From positions 69,578 to 101,679 of the forward strand of contig JAHXBT010000016.1 of assembly GCA_020054695.1 (NCBI GenBank): a DNA stretch of 32,102 nt, in the 5' to 3' direction. Below, piece after piece: positions 1 through 6,690 of this stretch. Origin of the DNA: Rickettsiales bacterium (lineage in GTDB: Bacteria > Pseudomonadota > Alphaproteobacteria > Rickettsiales > UBA1997). The first letter of the stretch is position 1, and every line of letters starts with the position of its first letter. Under the pieces are notes generated by a model. That model did not search any database. It was not told where the DNA came from and saw only the letters and a list, made by a program, of their open reading frames with translations. The position numbers and the translations under genes were made by a program.

Positions 1-90
1 ATTGTATTTTTGTCTTATAAATTCTGACTTCCTAGGGTCAGATTTGTTTTCTACCCATTTATAATTTGATATTGATTTTCCTATATTCAT
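1..90 (-). CDS. Unidentified gene, 5' part only (runs off the left edge)
   Basis: An open frame of 30 codons without a stop starts at the ATG whose complement is at 88-90 and runs to the window edge. It begins MNIGKSISNYKW and continues with a charged stretch containing DPRKSEF. It lies 10 nt after the stop of the SH3-domain gene on the same strand, so it would be the next gene of the trpF-radC-purN-SH3 run. I do not recognise the family from this short piece. There is no Shine-Dalgarno sequence, as for most genes here. It could be a chance open frame, but the close downstream position and reasonable amino-acid make-up favour a real gene start. Confidence 0.4.
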   Translation of the reverse strand, partial: MNIGKSISNYKWVENKSDPRKSEFIRQKYN

Positions 91-100
91 TAAAAAATAA

Positions 101-580
101 TTATTTACCTTTCCACCCCCATATGTTAGATTTTTTTACCCAACCTTTTTTACCTTCTACCTTAATGTAGCACCAATCTTGAGTACATTTTACAACATCT
201 AAAATAACATTATTTTCAAGTCTAACAACGGTTTTTGATTTAGAGAAATCTGATTTATGTACGGTAATAAATTTTTTATTAGTAACAACAATTGATGTTT
301 TTCTTTTTGTAATAAGGCTTTTATTGACCCAACCTTCTTCGCCCTCAAAATCCTTAATTTCTAACCAATTGTCATATTCTGCAGTTACTTTGATTGGCAT
401 TAATTTAAGTTTTAATATATATTTTACATCATAATTCATTCCTGGACCAAATCTTATATTGCTTTTAGATGATCTAAGAGAGGCAAAGTAATCCCTTTCC
501 TTAAGCCTTGAAGCGTATGAATCAAATCCATATATAAAAATGGCTGTTAATGTTATAATTTTTAAAGAAAAATTATGCAT
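101..580 (-). CDS. Exported protein with two bacterial SH3 domains
   Basis: 159 aa. Residues 1-23 form a signal peptide (basic start, hydrophobic IITLTAIFIYGF, small residues near SYAS), so the protein is probably periplasmic or envelope-bound. Two SH3-like repeats follow: about 36-90, with the typical N-IRFGPGMNYDV start and an EGWVNKSLI end, and about 95-155, ending KKGWVKKSNIWGW. The family (SH3 type 3/4, YgiM-like) is common in alphaproteobacteria. Bacterial SH3 domains often bind peptidoglycan or peptides, but this protein's ligand is unknown. Its start overlaps the purN stop by 8 bp, so it is the fourth gene of a translationally coupled run. The product class is fairly sure and the role is not. 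Confidence 0.85.
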   Translation of the reverse strand: MHNFSLKIITLTAIFIYGFDSYASRLKERDYFASLRSSKSNIRFGPGMNYDVKYILKLKLMPIKVTAEYDNWLEIKDFEGEEGWVNKSLITKRKTSIVVTNKKFITVHKSDFSKSKTVVRLENNVILDVVKCTQDWCYIKVEGKKGWVKKSNIWGWKGK

Positions 581-1163
581 TTCTTATTTCTTTTGCAATT
601 TTGTCTATAGCTAGAGGGAGTATTTTTAATTCTTGCTCAGAAACTTTTTCCCTTACATCAGATAAAGTGTCTTTTTTATTAATATCAACGCTTTGTTGAG
701 ATATAATTTCGCCAGCATCGATATTTTCATTAACATAATGCACTGTACATCCAGATTTGCTATCTCCAGAGTCAAATGCTTGTTTTATGGCGTCCATCCC
801 CTTATGTTTTGGTAGCAAAGAGGGGTGTATGTTTATTAATTTATTTACCCATTTATCAGTAAAGTGCTTGGTAAGAACTCTTGTAAACCCAGCCAGACAG
901 ATTATTTGGCAACCTTCTGTTTCAATTTCTCTATCAACTTCTTCTTCAAACTCTTTTCTAGAAGAATAGTCTTTGTGATTAATAATAATATGTTTAATAT
1001 CTTTATTCTGGGCTTTTTTTATTCCTAAGGCAGTAGGGTTGTTTGATACAACTAATGCCACTTCATAATTAGACTCCTTTTTTAGGCTATAATTAATTAA
1101 TGACTCCATATTTGAGCCAAATCCTGAAATTATTATCGCTATTCTTACTTTTTTTTTATTCAT
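573..1163 (-). CDS. purN: Phosphoribosylglycinamide formyltransferase (GAR transformylase, PurN)
   Basis: 196 aa, close to the usual ~200. It transfers the formyl group of 10-formyl-THF to GAR, the third step of de novo IMP synthesis, in the cytoplasm. Visible motifs: the phosphate-binding SGFGSN loop (13-18), AGFTRVL (91-97), the catalytic NIHPSLLP block (N111, H113) and the later catalytic Asp in NENIDAGEI (D149). These match N106/H108/D144 of the E. coli enzyme. The ATG overlaps the radC stop by 4 bp (ATGA) and the 3' end overlaps the SH3-domain gene by 8 bp. purN usually sits next to purM, which is not seen here; the other purine gene in the window, purB, is about 20 kb away. Confidence 0.95.
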   Translation of the reverse strand: MNKKKVRIAIIISGFGSNMESLINYSLKKESNYEVALVVSNNPTALGIKKAQNKDIKHIIINHKDYSSRKEFEEEVDREIETEGCQIICLAGFTRVLTKHFTDKWVNKLINIHPSLLPKHKGMDAIKQAFDSGDSKSGCTVHYVNENIDAGEIISQQSVDINKKDTLSDVREKVSEQELKILPLAIDKIAKEIRNA

Positions 1164-1846
1164 AACATACTATCTTCTTGAAAACTATAATATCTGCCAC
1201 TTTTTGTTACAATTATATGATCTAACATTTTGATTGCAATATTTTCTAAATAATCTTTAATCTTTTTTGTGTTGCTAATATCTTTTCTAGATGGCTTGGG
1301 ATTGTCAGACGGGTGATTGTGGCATAAAATAACATATGAGCAAGACAAATTTAATGCATCTTTAATTATATTGTTTTTATTGATAATAATATTGTCTATA
1401 GATTCGTATCCACCGTAAACTCGATCAGAAATCAATTTATATTGCTTGTCTAAAAATAAAATATGCATTTTTTCATTTTTTAAATTAGCAATGTTGTTCT
1501 GACAATATTTTAACATTTCTTGCCAATTATCAATGACATTTACTTTTGTTACTTTGTCTTTAGACTCTCTAATAATAACTTCCTTTATTAACTTAATACT
1601 GACTAGCACCGAATCAGTAACATTAGAACATTCTTTTAGTAAGTTATCGTCAGCATTTATAATGTTGGAGATGCTGCCAAATTTTATTAATAATGTTTTG
1701 GCAATTAGTTTGGTATCTTTACGAGAGCTAGAAGAAAATAGTAGCATTTCCAGAATTTCGTAATCCAATAAAGACTTGCTATTACTCAAGAACTTTTCCC
1801 TCATTCTGGATCTGTGTCCTAAGTGACTAGGTTTGTTTAAACTCAT
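1160..1846 (-). CDS. radC: RadC family protein (JAB/MPN+ domain)
   Basis: 228 aa, the family's normal length. The N-terminal half (about 8-90) is the helix-hairpin-helix-like UPF0758 region, starting GHRSRMREKFL and DYEILEMLLF. The C-terminal half (about 105-225) is the MPN+/JAB fold with the metal motif H176-x-H178-P-S ... S186-x-x-D189. The ligands of a JAMM metalloprotease-type centre are therefore intact. Despite the name, a direct role in DNA repair is not established for this family, and its substrate is unknown. Start ATG at 1846 overlaps the trpF 3' end by 20 bp, and its stop overlaps purN by 4 bp. Confidence 0.92.
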   Translation of the reverse strand: MSLNKPSHLGHRSRMREKFLSNSKSLLDYEILEMLLFSSSSRKDTKLIAKTLLIKFGSISNIINADDNLLKECSNVTDSVLVSIKLIKEVIIRESKDKVTKVNVIDNWQEMLKYCQNNIANLKNEKMHILFLDKQYKLISDRVYGGYESIDNIIINKNNIIKDALNLSCSYVILCHNHPSDNPKPSRKDISNTKKIKDYLENIAIKMLDHIIVTKSGRYYSFQEDSML

Positions 1847-2471
1847 TAAAAAAAATCATTAAATTTCTAATCTTGTTTAACGATTTTATACCCTTGCTTT
1901 CTTCAATTCCAGAAGATAGATCAAAAAGGTTGCTACCAGAAATTTCAGCAGCTTTTAAAAAATTATCAATATTAAGTCCGCCAGAGAGAAAATAATTTTC
2001 TTTTAAGTTCAGGCTTTGTAATATTTTCCAATCAAAACTTAATCCAGAGCCACCCTTTTCACTAGTTTGAGCATCAAAAAGTAAAAAATTAGCTATCTTT
2101 TGATATTGATCAATGTAGCTTTGAATTTCTTTTTTATTAGAGTCGTTAGAAATGGCAATAGATTTAATAATAGGCAAATTAAATTTATTTTTTATATCTT
2201 GACATCTTGTTGCATCTTCTTGCCCATGTAGCTGTAGAAAATCAGGTTTTAAATTTTCAATTATTTTGACAATCTTGTCATCTTTAGCGTCAACAATTAC
2301 CGCTATTTTTTTAGTTTTACCAAAGTTAATTTGAGAGAATTTTTTTGCCTTACCTAGGGTGGTGTTCCTCTTGGAGGGAGGATAAAATATAAAACCCATA
2401 AAATCGGGTTGGTATTTTAAAGTAAAATTAATCGATTCTTGGTCTGTAAAACCACAAAGTTTTATTTTCAT
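1827..2471 (-). CDS. trpF: Phosphoribosylanthranilate isomerase (TrpF)
   Basis: 214 aa TIM barrel, of usual length. It isomerises N-(5'-phosphoribosyl)anthranilate to CdRP in tryptophan synthesis. Seen: KLCGF at the first strand with the catalytic Cys (C6), LQLHGQE (79-85), the catalytic Asp in LLFDAQ (D133), a phosphate-binding GGSGLSFDW segment (140-148), LSGGLN (162-167) and the final DLSSGIE (184-190). No other trp gene is nearby; in many alphaproteobacteria trpF precedes trpB and trpA, but here radC overlaps its end by 20 bp. The 184 bp between trpF and nrdA should hold its promoter, but I could not pick one with confidence. Confidence 0.95.
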   Translation of the reverse strand: MKIKLCGFTDQESINFTLKYQPDFMGFIFYPPSKRNTTLGKAKKFSQINFGKTKKIAVIVDAKDDKIVKIIENLKPDFLQLHGQEDATRCQDIKNKFNLPIIKSIAISNDSNKKEIQSYIDQYQKIANFLLFDAQTSEKGGSGLSFDWKILQSLNLKENYFLSGGLNIDNFLKAAEISGSNLFDLSSGIEESKGIKSLNKIRNLMIFFNEFKQT

Positions 2472-2655
2472 AAGTTAATCTAGGCAGGTTCTTTGCTAAT
2501 TAGACAAAATAGCTGGTAAAGTTATAAATTATATAATTTTAGTGAGATATTAGATATTTTGACTCAATTTGTAGTTCAAGCTTACATTAATTTAGAAGAG
2601 TAAGGTTTAAAATATTTTTACATAACAACAAAATTTCCTAAATTTTATTCACTAT

Positions 2656-4491
2656 TTATTGGCAAGCAAGACACTCGTCATATTTGTTGGCATCATTTGC
2701 AGCTTCAGCGCCATCGTTGCCTGTATTTCTTTTGACTTTTGTTGAAACCTTGTCAGCCCTTTGGACAGAAGTTGATCTACAGTAATATAGGCTTTTAACT
2801 CCTCTTTCCCAAGCTCTAAAATGAACATCGTGAAGATATTTTTTAGAAACATCTCCAGGAAAGAATAAATTTAAACTCTGAGCCTGACAGATATATTCAG
2901 AGCGATCAGCAGCCAAATCAACTAACCAAAATTGATCAATTTCCTGAGCGGTTTTAAATACTGTTTTTTCATGATCATCTAAAAAGTCCAAATGCTGCAC
3001 AGATCCTTCGTTGGTTGTGATGGAAGACCAAATTTCTTCAGTGTTTTTACCTTTTTCTTTGAGTAGCTTAACCAGATTTTTGTTCTTAACATTAAATGAG
3101 CCTGTTAGGGTTTTTTGTGTAAAGCTGTTAGCGGCATATGGCTCAATTCCAGGAGATGCATTGGCAGCAATAATAGAAATAGATGCGGTTGGTGCAATTG
3201 CCATTATATTTGAAAATCTTTCACTCATGCCAGCATCTTTAGCGTCTGGACACGGGCCTTTTTCTTCTGCTAAAGTTTTTGATGCAGAGCTTGCTTGAGA
3301 TTTAATATGCTGAAAGATTTTTTTGTTCCAAACCTTAGCCATTGCAGATTCAATAGGTACATTTTTACTTTGTAAAAATGAGTTTAAACCCATAACGCCA
3401 AGACCAATTGATCTTTCTCGAGTTGCAGAATAAGCTGCTCTAGCCATTGATTTTGGTGCCGTATTAATAAAATCTTGTAAAACATTATCAATAAACCTCA
3501 CAACATCTGCTATGAGCTGCTCATCTCCTTTCCACTCATCATAAGTTTCTAAATTAAGAGAAGATAAGCAGCAAACAGCGGTTCTAAACTTGTCTAGGTG
3601 ATCAAGGCCGGTTGGCAAAGTAATTTCTGAGCATAAGTTAGAGGTTTTAACTTTTAAGCCAAGCTTCTTCTGATGTTTGGGTCTGGACTTGTTAACTGTG
3701 TCAATAAATAGCAAATAAGGCTCACCAGTTTCAATTCTTGCTGTAATTAATTTAATCCAAAGATCCCTAGCGTTAACCTTTTCAATTGTTTTTTTATCAT
3801 GTGGACTTCTAAGAGCAAAGTCTTTGTTATTTTTAACAGCCTTCATAAATTCATCAGTAATGGCAACGCCATGGTGTAAATTTAAAGATCTTCTGTTGCT
3901 GTCGCCACCAGTTGGACGGCGAATGTCAATAAATTCTTCAATTTCAGGATGAGAGATAGGTAAATAAACTGCAGCACTACCGCGCCTTAAGCTACCCTGA
4001 GAGATAGCTAAAGTTTGTGAATCCATAACTTTAATAAAAGGAACGATTCCAGAAGTTTTTCCGTTACCTCTGACAGTTTCACCAATTGAGCGTACATTGC
4101 CCCAGTAACTACCAATTCCACCACCCTTCGATGCTAACCAAACATTCTCATTCCAAAGTTCAGTAATTCCTCTTAAGGAGTCTTCACATTCATTTAAAAA
4201 GCATGATATAGGTAAGCCACGATCGGTTCCTCCATTACTTAAAATAGGGGTTGCTGGCATAAACCAAAGATTAGATATATAGTTATACAGCCTATCAGCG
4301 TGGGCTTGAGAATCGGCATAGTAGCCGGCAACTCTGGCAAATAATTCTTGGTAGCTTTCGTTAGGCAAAAGATATCTGTCTTCTAATACGGTTTTACCAA
4401 AGTCAGTTAATTTATCATTTCTAGATTCGTCAATTTTTACTTTAAATGAACCCTTCTTCTTTTCTGTTTTTTTTGAAATCTTCTCTGACAT
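2656..4491 (-). CDS. nrdA: Class I ribonucleotide reductase, large (alpha) subunit
   Basis: 611 aa from the chosen start (MSEKISKK). It reduces ribonucleoside diphosphates to deoxy forms using a radical supplied by NrdB. Seen: first redox Cys in PISCF (C97), the active-site NLCSEI (N285, C287, E289), a second redox Cys in AVCCLSS (C307 or C308), MAIAPTASIS, the radical-transfer pair YY (569-570) in SLYYCRS, and the C-terminal CLACQ shuttle Cys pair (607, 610). The frame can be extended to an ATG at 4545, but a strong promoter lies inside that extension (4524-4553), so the ATG at 4491 is preferred. The protein starts right at the barrel's N-domain and has no ATP-cone, so it should lack that overall-activity switch. 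nrdB is not adjacent. Confidence 0.93.
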   Translation of the reverse strand: MSEKISKKTEKKKGSFKVKIDESRNDKLTDFGKTVLEDRYLLPNESYQELFARVAGYYADSQAHADRLYNYISNLWFMPATPILSNGGTDRGLPISCFLNECEDSLRGITELWNENVWLASKGGGIGSYWGNVRSIGETVRGNGKTSGIVPFIKVMDSQTLAISQGSLRRGSAAVYLPISHPEIEEFIDIRRPTGGDSNRRSLNLHHGVAITDEFMKAVKNNKDFALRSPHDKKTIEKVNARDLWIKLITARIETGEPYLLFIDTVNKSRPKHQKKLGLKVKTSNLCSEITLPTGLDHLDKFRTAVCCLSSLNLETYDEWKGDEQLIADVVRFIDNVLQDFINTAPKSMARAAYSATRERSIGLGVMGLNSFLQSKNVPIESAMAKVWNKKIFQHIKSQASSASKTLAEEKGPCPDAKDAGMSERFSNIMAIAPTASISIIAANASPGIEPYAANSFTQKTLTGSFNVKNKNLVKLLKEKGKNTEEIWSSITTNEGSVQHLDFLDDHEKTVFKTAQEIDQFWLVDLAADRSEYICQAQSLNLFFPGDVSKKYLHDVHFRAWERGVKSLYYCRSTSVQRADKVSTKVKRNTGNDGAEAANDANKYDECLACQ

Positions 4492-4520
4492 AAGCTTAAA
4501 AAATAAATTATAATACAAAC

Positions 4521-4538
4521 CCAATTGTACTAAATTGG
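4521..4538. promoter_or_regulatory. Palindrome over the nrdA -10 box, candidate operator
   Basis: A perfect inverted repeat, CCAATT - 6 nt - AATTGG, covers the -10 hexamer of the nrdA promoter. This is the classic position for a repressor site. It does not clearly match the NrdR-box consensus as I know it, so the regulator is unknown. In AT-rich DNA a 6-bp inverted repeat can arise by chance. Confidence 0.35.
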
Positions 4539-4553
4539 CCTGCAAATAGTCAA
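4524..4553 (-). promoter_or_regulatory. Sigma70-type promoter of nrdA
   Basis: Read on the minus strand: TTGACT (complement of 4548-4553), an 18-bp spacer, then TACAAT (complement of 4524-4529). Transcription would start near 4517, about 25 nt before the nrdA ATG at 4491 and downstream of the alternative ATG at 4545, which settles the start choice. Seen directly in sequence; activity is inferred. Confidence 0.65.
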
Positions 4554-4684
4554 CTAAAAAAGTCTAGCATTTAATATAATTAACTAAATAAAGCTTGGTA
4601 TAGTTGGACTAAGAAGTTAGAAAAAAAACAACAAATATAGAAATAAAAATTTGCAATTTTTTTTAATAAGGCAAGCTTTGTCTT

Positions 4685-4729
4685 TTAAAATATACCTTCT
4701 TCTATTTCTCTGCGGATTCTCCTCATCAT
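4685..4729 (-). other. Out-of-frame remainder of tgt (C-terminal helix)
   Basis: In the frame one base off from tgt, codons from the ATG at 4727-4729 read [14 protein letters not shown] and end at TAA (4685-4687). This matches the usual Tgt ending, where a Leu-Met is followed by a basic I-R-x-x-I-x-x-G helix. The in-frame tgt stop TGA lies at 4726-4728, inside this overlap. A minus-one slip on AAG-CTA would restore the reading. Confidence 0.75.
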
Positions 4730-5757
4730 AGCTTGCTATAAAAATAAATATTATGCTCACTCATTAACATGGCACCTAAAATTTCGTTAGATTTAACAAG
4801 ATGATTTAGGTATGAGCGCGAGAAGTTCTGACAAACCCTACAATTGCAATTTGAATCAAGCGGAGTTTTGTCAGCAATATATTTGGCATTTTTAATGTTG
4901 ATTACACCTTCGCTGGTAAAAGCTTGACCATTGCGGCCTGATCTAGTTGGAATAACGCAATCAAACATATCGACACCTCTTTTTACTGCCTCTCTAATGT
5001 CATCCGGCTTGCCAACTCCCATCAAATATCTTGGTTTATCTTCCGGTAAATGTGGCGTTGTTGAGTCTAAGGTTTGTAACATTAATTCTTGTCCCTCACC
5101 AACAGCTAATCCACCAATGGCATAGCCATCAAAATTAATTTCAATTAATTTTTTTGCAGATTCTTCTCTCAGATCTGCAAAAATACCACCCTGAACAATA
5201 CCAAACAAACCATAACCAGCCCTCTTAACAAAAGCGTCTTTTGATCTTTGGGCCCACCTTAAAGATAGTTGCATAGATTTTTCAACATTTTCCTTAGAAT
5301 TAGGAAAAGAAATACACTCATCAAAAATCATAGTAATATCTGATCCTAACTTTCTTTGAATTTCCATTGAGTATTCTGGGGTAAGTAAAATCTTCTTGCC
5401 GTCGATATGAGAAGAAAACTCAACACCTTTTTCAGTAATTTTACGAATTTTAGATAGGGACATGACCTGAAACCCCCCAGAGTCCGTCAAAATGGGTCTG
5501 GTCCAATTCATAAACTTATGCAAACCACCTATTTTTTCAATCACATCCTCACCAGGTCGGAGCATTAGATGGTAGGTATTGCCAAGAATAATTTCCGATC
5601 CAGCTTTTTCAACATCTTCCAAATGCATAGCTTTAACGGTAGCAGAAGTGCCAACTGGCATAAAAGCGGGAGTTTGAATGGCACCATGTTTGGTCTTTAG
5701 TTCACCTCTTCTTGCTTTACCCGATTTTGCTTTTAGTGAAAATGAAAAATTAGTCAT
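4726..5757 (-). CDS. tgt: tRNA-guanine transglycosylase (Tgt), 3' end apparently frameshifted
   Basis: 343 aa; the family usually has ~370-380. It exchanges G34 of the GUN-anticodon tRNAs for preQ1 on the way to queuosine. Seen: [10 protein letters not shown] with the general acid D92, the nucleophile D266 in [15 protein letters not shown], and the zinc ligands C304, C306, C309 and H335. All catalytic and zinc residues are present, but the frame stops at [12 protein letters not shown]. The expected C-terminal helix, [14 protein letters not shown] followed by TAA, is present in the next frame at 4685-4729. A one-base loss (or two-base gain) at the CTATGATG run explains this. It may be a sequencing error, a real truncation or recoding. 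The gene follows a small ORF by 9 bp. Confidence 0.93.
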   Translation of the reverse strand: MTNFSFSLKAKSGKARRGELKTKHGAIQTPAFMPVGTSATVKAMHLEDVEKAGSEIILGNTYHLMLRPGEDVIEKIGGLHKFMNWTRPILTDSGGFQVMSLSKIRKITEKGVEFSSHIDGKKILLTPEYSMEIQRKLGSDITMIFDECISFPNSKENVEKSMQLSLRWAQRSKDAFVKRAGYGLFGIVQGGIFADLREESAKKLIEINFDGYAIGGLAVGEGQELMLQTLDSTTPHLPEDKPRYLMGVGKPDDIREAVKRGVDMFDCVIPTRSGRNGQAFTSEGVINIKNAKYIADKTPLDSNCNCRVCQNFSRSYLNHLVKSNEILGAMLMSEHNIYFYSKL

Positions 5758-5766
5758 AATAATTTA

Positions 5767-5991
5767 TTATTCTATTCTTTGTGATAATTCTTTTAGGTTT
5801 GCCAGTTGACTTTCTTCAATTAAGTTACATTGATTTTGGTCTGTAGTTTGACAAAATCTTTTTTTTAGGCACGTAGGTTTTAATATAAAAAAAGATAATG
5901 TATCTATAATTTTTATTATAAAATATGCCATAGTGAGGTTTTTTGCTCGTTTATTGATTTTGGCGGCATGGACATTTGTAAAATGAAACAC
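5767..5991 (-). CDS. Small hypothetical protein between the HAD gene and tgt
   Basis: 74 aa from the ATG at 5991, or 54 aa from an internal ATG at 5931 (MAYFIIKIIDTL). I do not recognise it. The shorter form has a hydrophobic N-terminal stretch (FIIKIIDTLSFFIL), then a Cys-containing segment PTCLKKRFCQ...NQC and a polar helix-forming tail (ESQLANLKELSQRIE). That layout resembles a small membrane-anchored protein. It lies 45 bp after the HAD gene and 9 bp before tgt on the same strand, which is good operon spacing. There is no ribosome binding site to separate the starts. It may still be a chance frame. Confidence 0.42.
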   Translation of the reverse strand: MFHFTNVHAAKINKRAKNLTMAYFIIKIIDTLSFFILKPTCLKKRFCQTTDQNQCNLIEESQLANLKELSQRIE

Positions 5992-6036
5992 ACCAAAGAT
6001 GGTTAGATCTTAAAAAAATAATTTAAGCTTATTGTA

Positions 6037-6690
6037 TCAAAAATTATTAATATATTCAATTAACTTCTCCTGATTCTTAAAATGCAATGATTTTTCTTTT
6101 AATTTCTTACTAATATTTTGCTCTTGCCCAAATAAAACGGGTACGCAGGTGCTATTAATAGCGCATTGCAGGTCAACTTCAGAATCGCCTATAAACCAGA
6201 TTAAGTCATCTTTGGGGTCTAAATTTGTGCCATCAAGGGTAAAATCTACTACTTTTGTTGAAGGTTTATCTTCCGTAGCATCGTGTGAACCAATAATTCT
6301 AACAAATTTATCTGTTACAGCAAAATTTTCCGCCTCTTCTCGTAAGGTTTTTCCTCTTTTGTTGCTAATGACAAACAGTTGGATATTTTTTGCATTAAGC
6401 AAATCTAAAAGCTCCAAAGCTCTTGGTAAAAATTCTAATTTTTCAAGATTTTTTTCGTGATAAGCATTTACGTAAATTTTCCCTGCCTCTTGCCACTTAT
6501 CACCAAAAAGTTGTGGAAAATAATCACGCATTGAAAGGTGTGTTCTGGATTTTATTTCCTCATCACTCCATTCTTGATGGCCCATCTCTCTTAGCATTTT
6601 ATTCATGGAGTAATTAATTAATGGCCAAGTGTTGGTTAATGTGTTATCCCAGTCAAAAATTATCGCTTTTGGTAATATTTTTTTGTTCAT
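6037..6690 (-). CDS. HAD-family hydrolase, phosphoglycolate phosphatase-like
   Basis: 217 aa, the size of Gph-type phosphatases. All four HAD motifs are visible: motif I FDWDNTL (nucleophile D13, acid D15), motif II VISNKRG (S109), motif III Lys in EDKPST (K142) and motif IV GDSEVD (D169, D173). The helical cap lies between motifs I and II (about 20-85), which makes it a C1-cap HAD enzyme. It probably dephosphorylates a small metabolite; phosphoglycolate and pyrophosphate-type compounds are possible, and the sequence alone does not decide. The ATG follows the comEC stop directly (TAA-ATG), so the two are probably translated together. Confidence 0.85.
   Translation of the reverse strand: MNKKILPKAIIFDWDNTLTNTWPLINYSMNKMLREMGHQEWSDEEIKSRTHLSMRDYFPQLFGDKWQEAGKIYVNAYHEKNLEKLEFLPRALELLDLLNAKNIQLFVISNKRGKTLREEAENFAVTDKFVRIIGSHDATEDKPSTKVVDFTLDGTNLDPKDDLIWFIGDSEVDLQCAINSTCVPVLFGQEQNISKKLKEKSLHFKNQEKLIEYINNF

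Noticed and set aside
4492-4545. Longer nrdA start at 4545
   Set aside because: A strong promoter (4524-4553) lies inside these codons, and the added residues (MQANLVQLGLYYN) do not resemble an NrdA N-terminus.
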